Shown here in pieces: positions 56,976-64,000 of a stretch of DNA of 64,000 nucleotides. Below the pieces are notes generated by a model that had not been told where the DNA came from, made no database searches, and saw only the letters and a list, made by a program, of their open reading frames with translations. The DNA is from Gimesia alba (GTDB lineage: Bacteria; Planctomycetota; Planctomycetia; Planctomycetales; Planctomycetaceae), in NCBI RefSeq assembly GCF_007744675.1, contig NZ_CP036269.1, forward strand, positions 6,313,046 through 6,377,045, written 5' to 3'. A program made the position numbers and the translations under genes. Positions within the stretch are counted from its first letter, which is position 1, and each line of letters starts with the position of its first letter.

Positions 56976-58343
56976 ATGGGAAATACCACTGTGTCACGTG
57001 TCTGGTTATTAACAGGAACTGCTGTATTCGGCCTGCTCTGTTCTCTCACAACAGTCAGTGCCACTACCATTCTGCTCGAACAGAAAACAACCGAGCAGGA
57101 ACAGATCAAACAGCAGATCTCGGAACTCATTCAAAAACTCGATTCAAACCAGCGGCTCGTTCGGCAACAGGCAGAGCTTCAGTTAGCCGCATTGGGAAAA
57201 CCGGTTTTATCGTTACTCCCTCCACCAGAACTCGTTTCCAGCAATTCCGCGCGCGAAGCCCTGAAACGAGTGCGTTTGAAAATTGAGCAACAGGCCGCAC
57301 GAGACTCGCTCAAAGCGTCTACGATTAATCTGTCAGGCAAGCATTCACTCAAACACATTCTTAACGCCATTTCCGAGCAAACCGGCAATCAAATTGATTC
57401 CAGCCAGTTATCTGACGAAGTATTAAACAATCAAATCCAGATCCATTTCAAAAAGACATCCTTCTGGCAGGCGATTGACAACTTAACTCGAACCCTGCCG
57501 CTAGCATTTCAGATCAATGGAAGTAACGGGCATCTGCAGCTTGATCCCCTGCCAGAGACATCACTACTCCCGTCAAAAGAGAAAAGCCAGATTTACTATG
57601 ACGGGCCGTTTCGAATTGAGGTCGCCAGCATTGAACGACGTACGCTCCTGGGAACCATAGATCGCGAGTTACTCAGGGTCACGTTTCAAATTCAGGTGGA
57701 ACCACGTTTAAGACCACTCTTCCTGAGTTATTCTTCACGTGAACTTCAGGCTAAATCAAATCGAAACATCAAATTGCCTCCGTTTAATCCAGCAGCGAAA
57801 TACGAACTCCCACTGGGGGAAGGTGGCAAGAATTTAAAATTCACGATGCAATGGATTATGGACAGCAGGCAACGCCCTGAAACCGTCCAGGTTCAGGGAA
57901 ACCTGAAAATGGAATTAGCCGCTGAGACACTGCCCATTACCTTTGATCATCTCTCGCGATCGCAAGGAGCCATCAGGCGACGTGGCAATATATCCGTTGA
58001 GTTAGTGGAAGCAGAAGCAATTGAGCTTGCGTCTACACAGAATCTGAATGTGCGCATTGCTCTCAGCTATGACTATGGCGGCCCCGCATTCGAGTCGCAC
58101 CGGACCTGGATCTATCATAACCGTGCCTATCTCCAGACCCCGCAAGGCAAACAATACTGGTTGAACGGCTCATCGCAGACAACGCTGGAAAGCGCCGGAA
58201 AGTTTGGAGTCCTCTATCGGTTCACAGACCTGCCTCAAAAACAGAAAGACTTCCAGTTTACCTATCTGGCTCCCACACTGATTACGCCTGCCCCGATTCA
58301 GTTTCGGTTTGAAAAACTGAAAGTGCCCGCTAAAAGCCAGTAA
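56976..58343 (+). CDS. Secreted protein with HEAT-like and secretin-N-like segments, unknown
   Basis: 455 residues; a GTG at 56991 is an alternative start. A signal peptide (VWLLTGTAVFGLLCSLTTVSA) is followed by a helical, Gln/Glu-rich segment (25-90; 'DSNQRLVRQQAELQLAALG' is HEAT-like). Residues about 105-170 ('LSGKHSLKHILNAISEQTG...NNQIQIHFKKTSFWQAIDNL') resemble the STN/N0 fold found at the N-termini of secretins and TonB transducers. The C-terminal ~250 residues are beta-rich ('KLPPFNPAAKYELPLGEG'). No full-length family recognised. It is divergent from the DUF1570 gene. Confidence 0.65.
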   Translation: MGNTTVSRVWLLTGTAVFGLLCSLTTVSATTILLEQKTTEQEQIKQQISELIQKLDSNQRLVRQQAELQLAALGKPVLSLLPPPELVSSNSAREALKRVRLKIEQQAARDSLKASTINLSGKHSLKHILNAISEQTGNQIDSSQLSDEVLNNQIQIHFKKTSFWQAIDNLTRTLPLAFQINGSNGHLQLDPLPETSLLPSKEKSQIYYDGPFRIEVASIERRTLLGTIDRELLRVTFQIQVEPRLRPLFLSYSSRELQAKSNRNIKLPPFNPAAKYELPLGEGGKNLKFTMQWIMDSRQRPETVQVQGNLKMELAAETLPITFDHLSRSQGAIRRRGNISVELVEAEAIELASTQNLNVRIALSYDYGGPAFESHRTWIYHNRAYLQTPQGKQYWLNGSSQTTLESAGKFGVLYRFTDLPQKQKDFQFTYLAPTLITPAPIQFRFEKLKVPAKSQ

Positions 58344-58349
58344 GGCTGT

Positions 58350-58820
58350 TTACTTTTGCCCGGCCAGGATTTTTGCTTCCTGCTGCACACGCTCGACCAT
58401 GCCAAACAAGCCGTTCTTTCTCTGTGAGCTGAGATACTTATCAAGCTGCAATTGAGAAAAATATTGTTTGACATCAATCGCCAGGACTTCTTCCGGAGTT
58501 TTATTATTATAAATGGCAAGCAACACCGCGATTAATCCCTTTACGATTAACGCATCACTGTCCGCGTGGATCTCCAGAACCCTCTGATCTTCAACCTGCT
58601 TTAACTCGGTAGTAAGCCAGACCATGCTCTGGCAACCATGCACACGGTTGGCTTCTGTCTTATCAGAATCGGGCATCGGCGGCAGTTCAAATCCCAGATC
58701 GATCAGAAAGTCACAACGTTCTTCCCAATCGTTCAGATACTCAAACTCCTCTATCAGCTCTTCAATGCTTATCATGTTCTCGGTCGCATTTTGTGTTTTT
58801 GAATTCTGCTCTAATGTCAT
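58350..58820 (-). CDS. sufE: SufE-family sulfur acceptor
   Basis: 156 residues. 'RCDFLIDLGFELPPMPDSDKTEANRVHGCQSMVWL' contains the catalytic Cys63 (VHGCQS). 'DSDALIVKGLIAVLLAIYNNKTPEEVL' is the second family block. It takes persulfide sulfur from a SufS-type desulfurase for Fe-S cluster assembly. The ATG overlaps the mrp stop by one base (TAATG), so the pair is translationally coupled. sufS, sufB and sufC are not in the window. Confidence 0.94.
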   Translation of the reverse strand: MTLEQNSKTQNATENMISIEELIEEFEYLNDWEERCDFLIDLGFELPPMPDSDKTEANRVHGCQSMVWLTTELKQVEDQRVLEIHADSDALIVKGLIAVLLAIYNNKTPEEVLAIDVKQYFSQLQLDKYLSSQRKNGLFGMVERVQQEAKILAGQK

Positions 58821-59902
58821 TAGAGAATTTCCAGTGGTGGTCTTGTCGGGTTTTCAATCAAAGTGCGGGCAATTTCAATCGCAGTGTTCTCTGCCACCTT
58901 CAGCAGATGTGCCTGCGATTCACAATCCTCTGTCACTAACTGAGAGATATTTCCCACATCCGACTTTTCCCGGATTTCTGCATTCATCGGAATCTCTCCC
59001 AAAAACGGAATCTGCAATTCCTCGCCCTTTGCCTGGGCACCACCGCGGCCAAAGACCTCTCCCGACATATTCTCCACAATTCCCAAGACGGGAATTTTCA
59101 CCTGCCGAAACATCTGCACCGCTTTGACGGCATCCAGTAATGCCACCTGTTGAGGAGAACAGACCACGACGGCACCAGCCATATCAAGCAGTTGTGATAA
59201 TGTTAACGAAACATCACCTGTTCCCGGGGGCATATCGATTACCAGATAATCGAGCTCACCCCATTCTGTATCCTGGAGAAATTGAGAGATCGCTTTATGC
59301 AGCATCGGCCCGCGCCAGATGACGGCTTGCTCGGGCTCAACAAAAAATGCCATCGACATGACTTTTAAGCCATCCGCTTCCACCGGAACGATGCGTGTGA
59401 GCGTCTGCCCATCCTTACCCTGAAACTCCTGGGCTACCGGTTTTTCACTGGTTCCCACCAGATGTGGAATGCTTGGCCCATAGACGTCTGCGTCCACCAG
59501 TCCAACACGTGCACCAAATTCTTTGAGTGCAAAAGCCAGGCTCGCCGCAACAGTACTCTTGCCAACTCCCCCTTTACCGGCACCGACGGCAATCACATTC
59601 TTCACTTTCAATCCCAGCCGGCCGCCTGAATTCTTACCTTTGATATTAATTGAGTATTCGATCTTCAGATCTTCGCAATCAGGAAACTGAGTCCGAACGG
59701 CGTTCTCAATCAATTCTGACAATTCGGACTGCAGAGGATAAGAAGGAACAGGCAATTCAATTTGAATCGAAACCTCCCCGGTTTCTCCAACCGTCGCTCC
59801 TTTTAAAAAGCCCGATGTGGATAACGGCTTTTGAAAGACAGGATCGACGAGCTCTTTGAGACAGCTCTGTAAACTTGTTTCACTCATTTCAGAATTTGCC
59901 AT
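58820..59902 (-). CDS. Mrp/ApbC-family Fe-S carrier ATPase without the CxxC
   Basis: 360 residues. An N-terminal DUF59/MIP18-like domain (1-95, including 'GATVGETGEVSIQIELPVPS') precedes the ATPase. Walker A is GKGGVGKST at 109-117; the Walker B-type segments are 'VDADVYGPSIPHLVG' and 'YLVIDMPPGTGDVSLT'. In most relatives the segment after 'GIVENMS' carries a CxxC that binds an Fe-S cluster at the dimer interface. Here it reads 'GIVENMSGEVFGRGGAQ', so the Cys pair and its loop are absent. It probably still works with SufE in Fe-S biogenesis, but by a different mode. Confidence 0.92.
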   Translation of the reverse strand: MANSEMSETSLQSCLKELVDPVFQKPLSTSGFLKGATVGETGEVSIQIELPVPSYPLQSELSELIENAVRTQFPDCEDLKIEYSINIKGKNSGGRLGLKVKNVIAVGAGKGGVGKSTVAASLAFALKEFGARVGLVDADVYGPSIPHLVGTSEKPVAQEFQGKDGQTLTRIVPVEADGLKVMSMAFFVEPEQAVIWRGPMLHKAISQFLQDTEWGELDYLVIDMPPGTGDVSLTLSQLLDMAGAVVVCSPQQVALLDAVKAVQMFRQVKIPVLGIVENMSGEVFGRGGAQAKGEELQIPFLGEIPMNAEIREKSDVGNISQLVTEDCESQAHLLKVAENTAIEIARTLIENPTRPPLEIL

Positions 59903-60008
59903 CAGCGTTTAGTGCTTTCCAATAACTATTAAAAATGATTTGTGTCTCAGGATATTCGTAATGTTGTATCGGATCTGATCGGGGAAATGAAATTTCCTTG
60001 CAGTCATC

Positions 60009-60425
60009 TCAATCAGCAACTTTCTGTACTTTTGATTGAAGCTTCTGTCTGTGTAAGGTGGAATCAAAATGCCAGCGGCAGATCTTGGCGATGCGCTCAG
60101 GTTCCAGACAGCCTGTCTGCAAATGAAACACCCCTAACTCCCGCAAGGCCCATTCCAGGTTAAATAAGGGGGCCTCTGAGTAAATCATCACCGGAAAAGC
60201 AACATGCGCCTTCAAACACCTTTGTAAAAACTGCAAACAGATCGGATTGCCAATTCCCACATCGATGATGACCACAAGTTCTTCTGCAGTTTTCCGACGA
60301 GCATGCTGAAATAGAGTACTCTCAGCAGAAAACCCGCGAATCTGCCAATCCGTTTCCCCTTCAAACTGCCATTGAAGCTCAGAGACAATGTGTGCCCGCT
60401 CTTCCAGAACAAACACGTTTCTCAT
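60009..60425 (-). CDS. Receiver-like small protein, unknown function
   Basis: 138 residues from the ATG at 60425 ('MRNVFVLEE'); the frame reaches 60455. 'EELVVIIDVGIGNPICLQFLQRCLKAHVAFPVMIYSEA' followed by 'WALRELGVFHL' and 'ERIAKICRWHF' follows the strand/helix pattern of response-regulator receivers or flavodoxin-like folds. The canonical N-terminal acidic pair is not clear, so it may be a non-phosphorylated receiver-like domain. No histidine kinase is nearby. Upstream of it lies a ~500-base region before the Cys-rich gene. Confidence 0.55.
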   Translation of the reverse strand: MRNVFVLEERAHIVSELQWQFEGETDWQIRGFSAESTLFQHARRKTAEELVVIIDVGIGNPICLQFLQRCLKAHVAFPVMIYSEAPLFNLEWALRELGVFHLQTGCLEPERIAKICRWHFDSTLHRQKLQSKVQKVAD

Positions 60426-60920
60426 AAAACCCAATCCCGTTAAACATACGGACACATCACAAGACCTGAATCGACAATAATATGCCGCAATCTATCCCAA
60501 TCGTATACATGGCCAGCTTGAATACAACTCATACAAGGGCTCTGAAACGACTCCTCAAAGTTTTTTTCGATTCCCAGCCTGGATAAACAATAAGGAATTC
60601 TAAACAAAACAAAATATACATAACAGCACTAGGGTCGCTGCTTAGCAATAACGTGAGGATATTGCCTTACCCCCAAATCAAAGCAGAAGACGTCATAATC
60701 GATACAAGTGACGTTTCAGGACCCACTTTGGGCCAAGAGTCCACAAATTTACGTTTATTCGAGGACTTTCTGGTGAATCTGGCCGAAAAAAATAAGCAGG
60801 TTTACCTTTTTAATTACGTGAGGCTTTGGACTCCCAGGTTGATCAGAAAACCTCATCTGATTCAACTCTGATTGAGTACCTCACGACCGTCCACGAAGCG
60901 AATCCTTGGAGATTGCCTAA
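60426..60920. other. ~495-base region before the second Cys-rich gene
   Basis: It contains a possible STAS-like remnant (60653-60871) and is otherwise AT-rich. CCTTGGAGATTGCC precedes the Cys-rich ATG by about 7 bases. No hairpin series like that before the first Cys-rich gene is evident. Confidence 0.4.
60653..60871 (+). pseudogene. Possible STAS-like fragment, GTG start
   Basis: A 72-codon frame in which 'AEDVIIDTSDVSG' and 'LRLFEDFLVNLAEKNKQVYLFN' match the strand-loop-helix and helix-strand parts of STAS domains. The rest of the domain, including the Ser-phosphorylation loop, is missing or altered, and no ribosome-binding site is clear. It may be a decayed gene, a short expressed peptide, or coincidence. 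Confidence 0.25.
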
Positions 60921-61409
60921 ATGAAATTGTTAAGTTACGTTGCCGCTTTAGCGGTTGTTTGTTGTGCTGGCGCATCTGTTGAAGCTGCTAGCTTCCTTGG
61001 AAAAGGTTGCTGTGCTCCTAAACCAACTTGCTGTGCCCCAGCTCCTAAAACTTGCTGTGCACCTGCTCCTAAGTGCTGTGCTCCTGCTCCTAAGACTTGC
61101 TGTGCTCCTGCACCCAAGACTTGCTGTGCACCAGCTCCTAAGACTTGCTGTGCTCCTGCTCCTAAGACCTGCTGCAACACCTGTGACTCATGCTGCGGTC
61201 ATCGCAAACTGTTCAAAGGATCTTTCCTGAGAGGTTGCAAAGACCGTTGTGGTAAAATGTTCAACCGTTGCAAACAGCGTTGCTGCAAAGTGAAAGTTCG
61301 TTGCTGCAAAGTGAAGAAGTCTTGCTGTGCTCCTGCACCACGGACTTGCTGTGCACCAGCTCCAAAACCAACTTGCTGTGCACCAGCTCCTAAATCTTGC
61401 TGCAACTAA
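60921..61409 (+). CDS. Secreted Cys-Cys repeat protein (CCAPAPK type)
   Basis: 162 residues. A signal peptide covers about 1-22 (SYVAALAVVCCAGASVEA). Eight CCAPxPK-type units (TCCAPAPK) run in series to about residue 90. A non-repeat middle (HRKLFKGSFLRGCKDRCGK) contains more Cys and basic residues. 'RCCKVKVRCCKVKKSCC' recalls the other paralogue's RCCK units. Three further CCAPAPK units end in SCCN. A structural, disulfide cross-linked envelope role is likely; metal binding is an alternative. Paralogue at 10316. Confidence 0.85.
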   Translation: MKLLSYVAALAVVCCAGASVEAASFLGKGCCAPKPTCCAPAPKTCCAPAPKCCAPAPKTCCAPAPKTCCAPAPKTCCAPAPKTCCNTCDSCCGHRKLFKGSFLRGCKDRCGKMFNRCKQRCCKVKVRCCKVKKSCCAPAPRTCCAPAPKPTCCAPAPKSCCN

Positions 61410-61494
61410 TCAGATTTGAGGATTTCTGCAATCCCGGCACTAAGGGATTGGCCAATCAGGTCAGAAGGGCAGCTTCAATAATCGTGAACGTCAA

Positions 61495-61520
61495 GTCCGA
61501 GGGAAATTTTTCCCTCGGAC
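61495..61520 (+). terminator. Hairpin after the second Cys-rich gene
   Basis: GTCCGAGGG (61495-61503) pairs perfectly with CCCTCGGAC (61512-61520) around an A/T loop, 86 bases after the stop. No T-run follows, so it may mainly stabilise the mRNA's 3' end, with the stronger signal at 61594-61632 further on. Confidence 0.55.
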
Positions 61521-61593
61521 AGACTTCACAAAACAAATTGAGCTACTAGAAGTCCTTTAAATTTGAGAACGTGATCTAAGCAGGTATGAAATT

Positions 61594-61632
61594 AAAAATG
61601 ATGTCTCTCTTTCGGAGAAACATCATTTTTTT
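61594..61632. terminator. Strong bidirectional terminator
   Basis: AAAAATGATGT (61594-61604) pairs with ACATCATTTTT (61620-61630), then TCTC with GAGA past one mismatch, around a 5-base loop. Seven Ts (61626-61632) follow; the A-run makes it work on both strands. It lies over codons 4-16 of a longer version of the next gene, which makes that longer start unlikely. Confidence 0.85.
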
Positions 61633-61762
61633 ATGCGCAGATAGAATTCTCCCCTCATCCAATTCAGATCCTTTTAATTTCCATGAAAAACTCTTAGACT
61701 CAAGGCAGATCAAAACGTCCCTTGAAAACCTCTGTTACGGCTCAGCTGCCAAGTATGATTCC

Positions 61763-62092
61763 ATGAAAATTGAAGACCTGCTCACACGATTCCAATGGGA
61801 ACAAATCCCCAATTCCACGGGCCGGTTTACGCTTAGTAAATCGGAAGCATCGCTGTCGATCGAAGACCTGCTCGATTCAGATGAAGTCCAGATTAAGCAA
61901 TATCCATCGGCACATCCAGAGGAAGTAATTCATGTTGTGGAACTCGAAGATGGAGGTTTGATCTCCTACCAGCGAAAAGATAAAACATACATCCACACCT
62001 TAAACTCAGAAAATATGTTCAAAAGAAAACAGTGGGAACTTGGAATCATTTCGTTCAGCCCGCGACAAATGCCCGAGAATCCAGAGGACTAA
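61763..62092 (+). CDS. Small hypothetical protein, start uncertain
   Basis: 109 residues from the ATG at 61763 ('MKIEDLLTRFQWEQIP'). The same frame is open from an ATG at 61586, adding 59 residues, but the terminator hairpin at 61594-61632 would then be inside the coding region. No ribosome-binding site is clear for either start. 'EASLSIEDLLDSDEVQIKQYP' repeats the 'IEDLL' of the start, suggesting an internal duplication. The sequence 'HVVELEDGGLISYQRKDKTYIHTL' is strand-rich. I do not recognise it. Confidence 0.5.
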   Translation: MKIEDLLTRFQWEQIPNSTGRFTLSKSEASLSIEDLLDSDEVQIKQYPSAHPEEVIHVVELEDGGLISYQRKDKTYIHTLNSENMFKRKQWELGIISFSPRQMPENPED

Positions 62093-62306
62093 AAGTGAAC
62101 CGTTCTCTTGTTCATCCAATGATTTCAAATCAACAGCGTTAATCATTCCAAAATAATATTTTTCAAAAGAGCTACCTCATTTTTTGAAATTTTTGATGGT
62201 TTTCGATCCAAACTTGGCTAGGATGTCTGTGGGCAGCCTCAAATTAACTCCATTCTCATTTCGTTTATAAGTTCTATTAATACAACTTAGCGATGAGGAG
62301 TGCGGT

Positions 62307-62591
62307 GTGCCCCAGGCAATTTGGAACGAGGCGATTCTGGTTGATTCAGACGAGAGCATCACGGTTGATGGAGACGTTTATTTCCCTCTGGAATCCGTAA
62401 ACAATCTCTTTCTGAAAAGAAGTTCATCGACTTCGATCTGCCCCCGCAAAGGAAAAGCGCTGTTCTTCGATGTCGTCGTAGACGGAAAGATGAATCGCGA
62501 TGCTGCCTGGTATTATCCCGAACCGGAACAAGAATATCCGCAGCTGATAAATCGAATTGCCTTCTGGAAAGGCATTGAAATCCGCCAGTAA
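62307..62591 (+). CDS. DUF427 protein
   Basis: 94 residues from the GTG at 62307 (GAGGAGTGCGGT just upstream). The family runs end to end: 'AIWNEAILVDSDESITVDGDVYFP', 'SSTSICPRKGKALFFDVVVDG', 'MNRDAAWYYPEPEQE' and 'RIAFWKGIEI'. The conserved Cys and Tyr residues are in place. DUF427 proteins are small beta-barrel proteins of unknown role. It may be monocistronic. Confidence 0.93.
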   Translation: MPQAIWNEAILVDSDESITVDGDVYFPLESVNNLFLKRSSSTSICPRKGKALFFDVVVDGKMNRDAAWYYPEPEQEYPQLINRIAFWKGIEIRQ

Positions 62592-62619
62592 ACCTGAAGT
62601 CGATCATCCCTGATTGGTG

Positions 62620-63894
62620 CTATTGACCGTACCAGCTAACCAGCTTCTTGATATCTTGTAAACGCGACAAATTCCTCACGCGACTGCGAAAATGAGGCAG
62701 CCCGAAAACAGGCGAGTATCCGTGATGATGATCGGCAATACTCATCGCCTCGTTCACATCTTCTGGTAATAGTGTTGATCTACCCTCACCCGCGGCAATC
62801 CAGCGGGCAATCCACATGATCGCCGGAAACATCAGCGCCAGGTGATAAAAACCTTCCACAAAAGGAACCTCATAATAAGCGGCTCCGAAAAAATGTAGGC
62901 CCTGAATTTTCACTCGATAATACCGCGCAAACAGTTGTTCGCACTCTGGCGGGAGTTCACCAAATGATTCTTCCAAGAGCGAGAAAGGAACCGATTTAAA
63001 TCGGTCCTGCAGACGGGGAATTCCACCTTGACCGAAAGTAAATTTCAGGGCCGACACCAATAACGAGAAACGCCTGGTTAAGCCACGGGAAGAAGCGGCA
63101 AACGTATCTTTTCTCGCATATTGTGCAGCCAGTAAACGGAATTGAATGCCCCCCAGGCGGCTGGGGGCAGTACGGTCCAATTCCAGATCTCCCGGAATTT
63201 CCTGCACCGTTGCCTCGCTGATTAATTCCAGAAATTCATCCAGACGTTCCCCACGAATCGTCTCAAACCGTGACTGCTCGATCAATTCCACCCAGGAAAT
63301 TGCCCGCAACAGATTGATCAGAAACCGGGAATCCTTCGCTTCAAAAAATTGATTCAGTGTTCCAACCATCTTCAACGTATCAGGCCAGCCCAAGGTCTCT
63401 TTCGGCGTCAACGCAGGAGCAGGAGGCGCCTTCCAGCGTTTAGGAAGGACCTGATCGACAATTTTCCGGATCTCGCCAGATTGCTGATCAACCCGTTTCC
63501 CCAAATTGGAAACGACTGAGGGACAACTGAACCGTAAACTCACCGCGATCTTGTTTCCTGCCGGATGAAAAGCATAGGGATAGACCTGACACGCCAGTGG
63601 TTTCGCCGGCTCACCAAACTTGGCATGAATCCGACATAACCCCTGTTCATTCAGAAAAATACAGGAACCATCCGACTGATGCGCTAATCGATAGCGCCCG
63701 CTGGTCGGAGACATTCCCAGCTTCACAATCACAGGCTGTCCCGCAGGAATCGATTCATCCTCGTCCCAACGCTGTTTCTCAATTCGCTCCTTTTCTTCCG
63801 CCGTGATTTCGATCTCATGCTGTTTACAACAGCCGGCACAGTTATGGCAGTTCCAGTTCTGGATCGTAGGCAGAATTAAGGGAGGTGAGGGCAT
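62620..63894 (-). CDS. YkgJ-type Cys-cluster protein (FliB-like)
   Basis: 424 residues with no signal peptide. The N-terminal cluster is 'WNCHNCAGCCKQHEIEI' (Cys16, 19, 22, 23), followed by 'SCIFLNEQGLCRIHAKFGEPAKPLACQVYPYAF', then 'RFSCPSV'. This Cys spacing is that of YkgJ and the flagellin lysine methylase FliB, which binds Fe-S. The long helical C-terminal ~250 residues match neither fully. A cluster-binding enzyme, possibly a lysine methylase, is plausible but unproven. No flagellar gene is adjacent. Confidence 0.85.
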   Translation of the reverse strand: MPSPPLILPTIQNWNCHNCAGCCKQHEIEITAEEKERIEKQRWDEDESIPAGQPVIVKLGMSPTSGRYRLAHQSDGSCIFLNEQGLCRIHAKFGEPAKPLACQVYPYAFHPAGNKIAVSLRFSCPSVVSNLGKRVDQQSGEIRKIVDQVLPKRWKAPPAPALTPKETLGWPDTLKMVGTLNQFFEAKDSRFLINLLRAISWVELIEQSRFETIRGERLDEFLELISEATVQEIPGDLELDRTAPSRLGGIQFRLLAAQYARKDTFAASSRGLTRRFSLLVSALKFTFGQGGIPRLQDRFKSVPFSLLEESFGELPPECEQLFARYYRVKIQGLHFFGAAYYEVPFVEGFYHLALMFPAIMWIARWIAAGEGRSTLLPEDVNEAMSIADHHHGYSPVFGLPHFRSRVRNLSRLQDIKKLVSWYGQ

Positions 63895-64000
63895 CAGAAC
63901 TCTTTGATCGAAACATGTTTGGACAGGAAAACACGGCCATTTATTGTAAAGATTACAAAAACGAAACGCAAAGTATCTTATCCTGTCATTTTCTTGCCAA

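Noticed and set aside
60935-61180. Minus-strand VLGAGAQQ repeat frame
   Set aside because: Antisense of the CCAPAPK codons; no independent gene features.

Overview
The window looks like a chromosomal segment of a Planctomycetota bacterium, probably close to Gimesia/Planctomyces. The evidence is a block of families that are expanded mostly in this phylum: a PSCyt1/DUF1549/DUF1553 protein followed by a DUF1501 protein, DUF1080, DUF1570, a Tat-exported Gfo/Idh/MocA oxidoreductase, a BamB-like PQQ-propeller protein beside an EF-hand protein, and two Cys/Pro-rich repeat proteins. Base composition is close to even. I see no rRNA, tRNA, phage, transposase or CRISPR, so this is mostly core genome with lineage-specific envelope genes.

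Layout. 0-10 kb: a truncated secreted protein, membrane proteins (one DUF4396 with a His-rich loop), a CE7-type esterase, a large hairpin repeat, a minus-strand STAS-birA-dehydrogenase cluster, DUF2062, a PfkB kinase, an SGNH hydrolase and folP. 10-19 kb: a Cys-rich repeat protein with a structured leader, an HD phosphohydrolase, the TrkH/TrkA potassium pair, glpK and an ammonium transporter. 19-28 kb: a proteostasis island, groEL-groES-groEL-dnaJ-grpE, then an FmdB zinc ribbon, yacG, an EamA transporter and a gamma carbonic anhydrase. 28-32 kb: oxidoreductase, EF-hand and PQQ-propeller genes. 32-39 kb: yjbQ, aroC, DUF1614, TauE, an M28 peptidase and cydAB.

39-52 kb: sulfotransferase, xylulokinase, DUF1080, SDR, threonine dehydratase, the PSD1/DUF1501 pair, purB and a DtxR-type regulator. 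52-58 kb: the most unusual part. A membrane-anchored protein with SLBB-like N-terminal domains overlaps (ATGA) a gene whose product follows the order of MreB/actin motifs but with eroded phosphate loops. A DUF1570 putative metalloprotease lies tail to tail with it, and a secreted protein with a secretin-N-like segment follows. 58-64 kb: sufE and an Mrp ATPase lacking the usual CxxC, a receiver-like protein, a second Cys-rich repeat protein, an unrecognised gene, DUF427 and a YkgJ-type Cys-cluster protein.

The genes form short operons rather than one system. The best candidates for undescribed biology are the SLBB-like/actin-like pair (52729-55532) and the two paralogous CC-repeat proteins (10316-10798 and 60921-61409), which fit the Cys- and Pro-rich proteinaceous walls known from planctomycetes. 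All functional statements rest on motif reading by eye; no database search was run.
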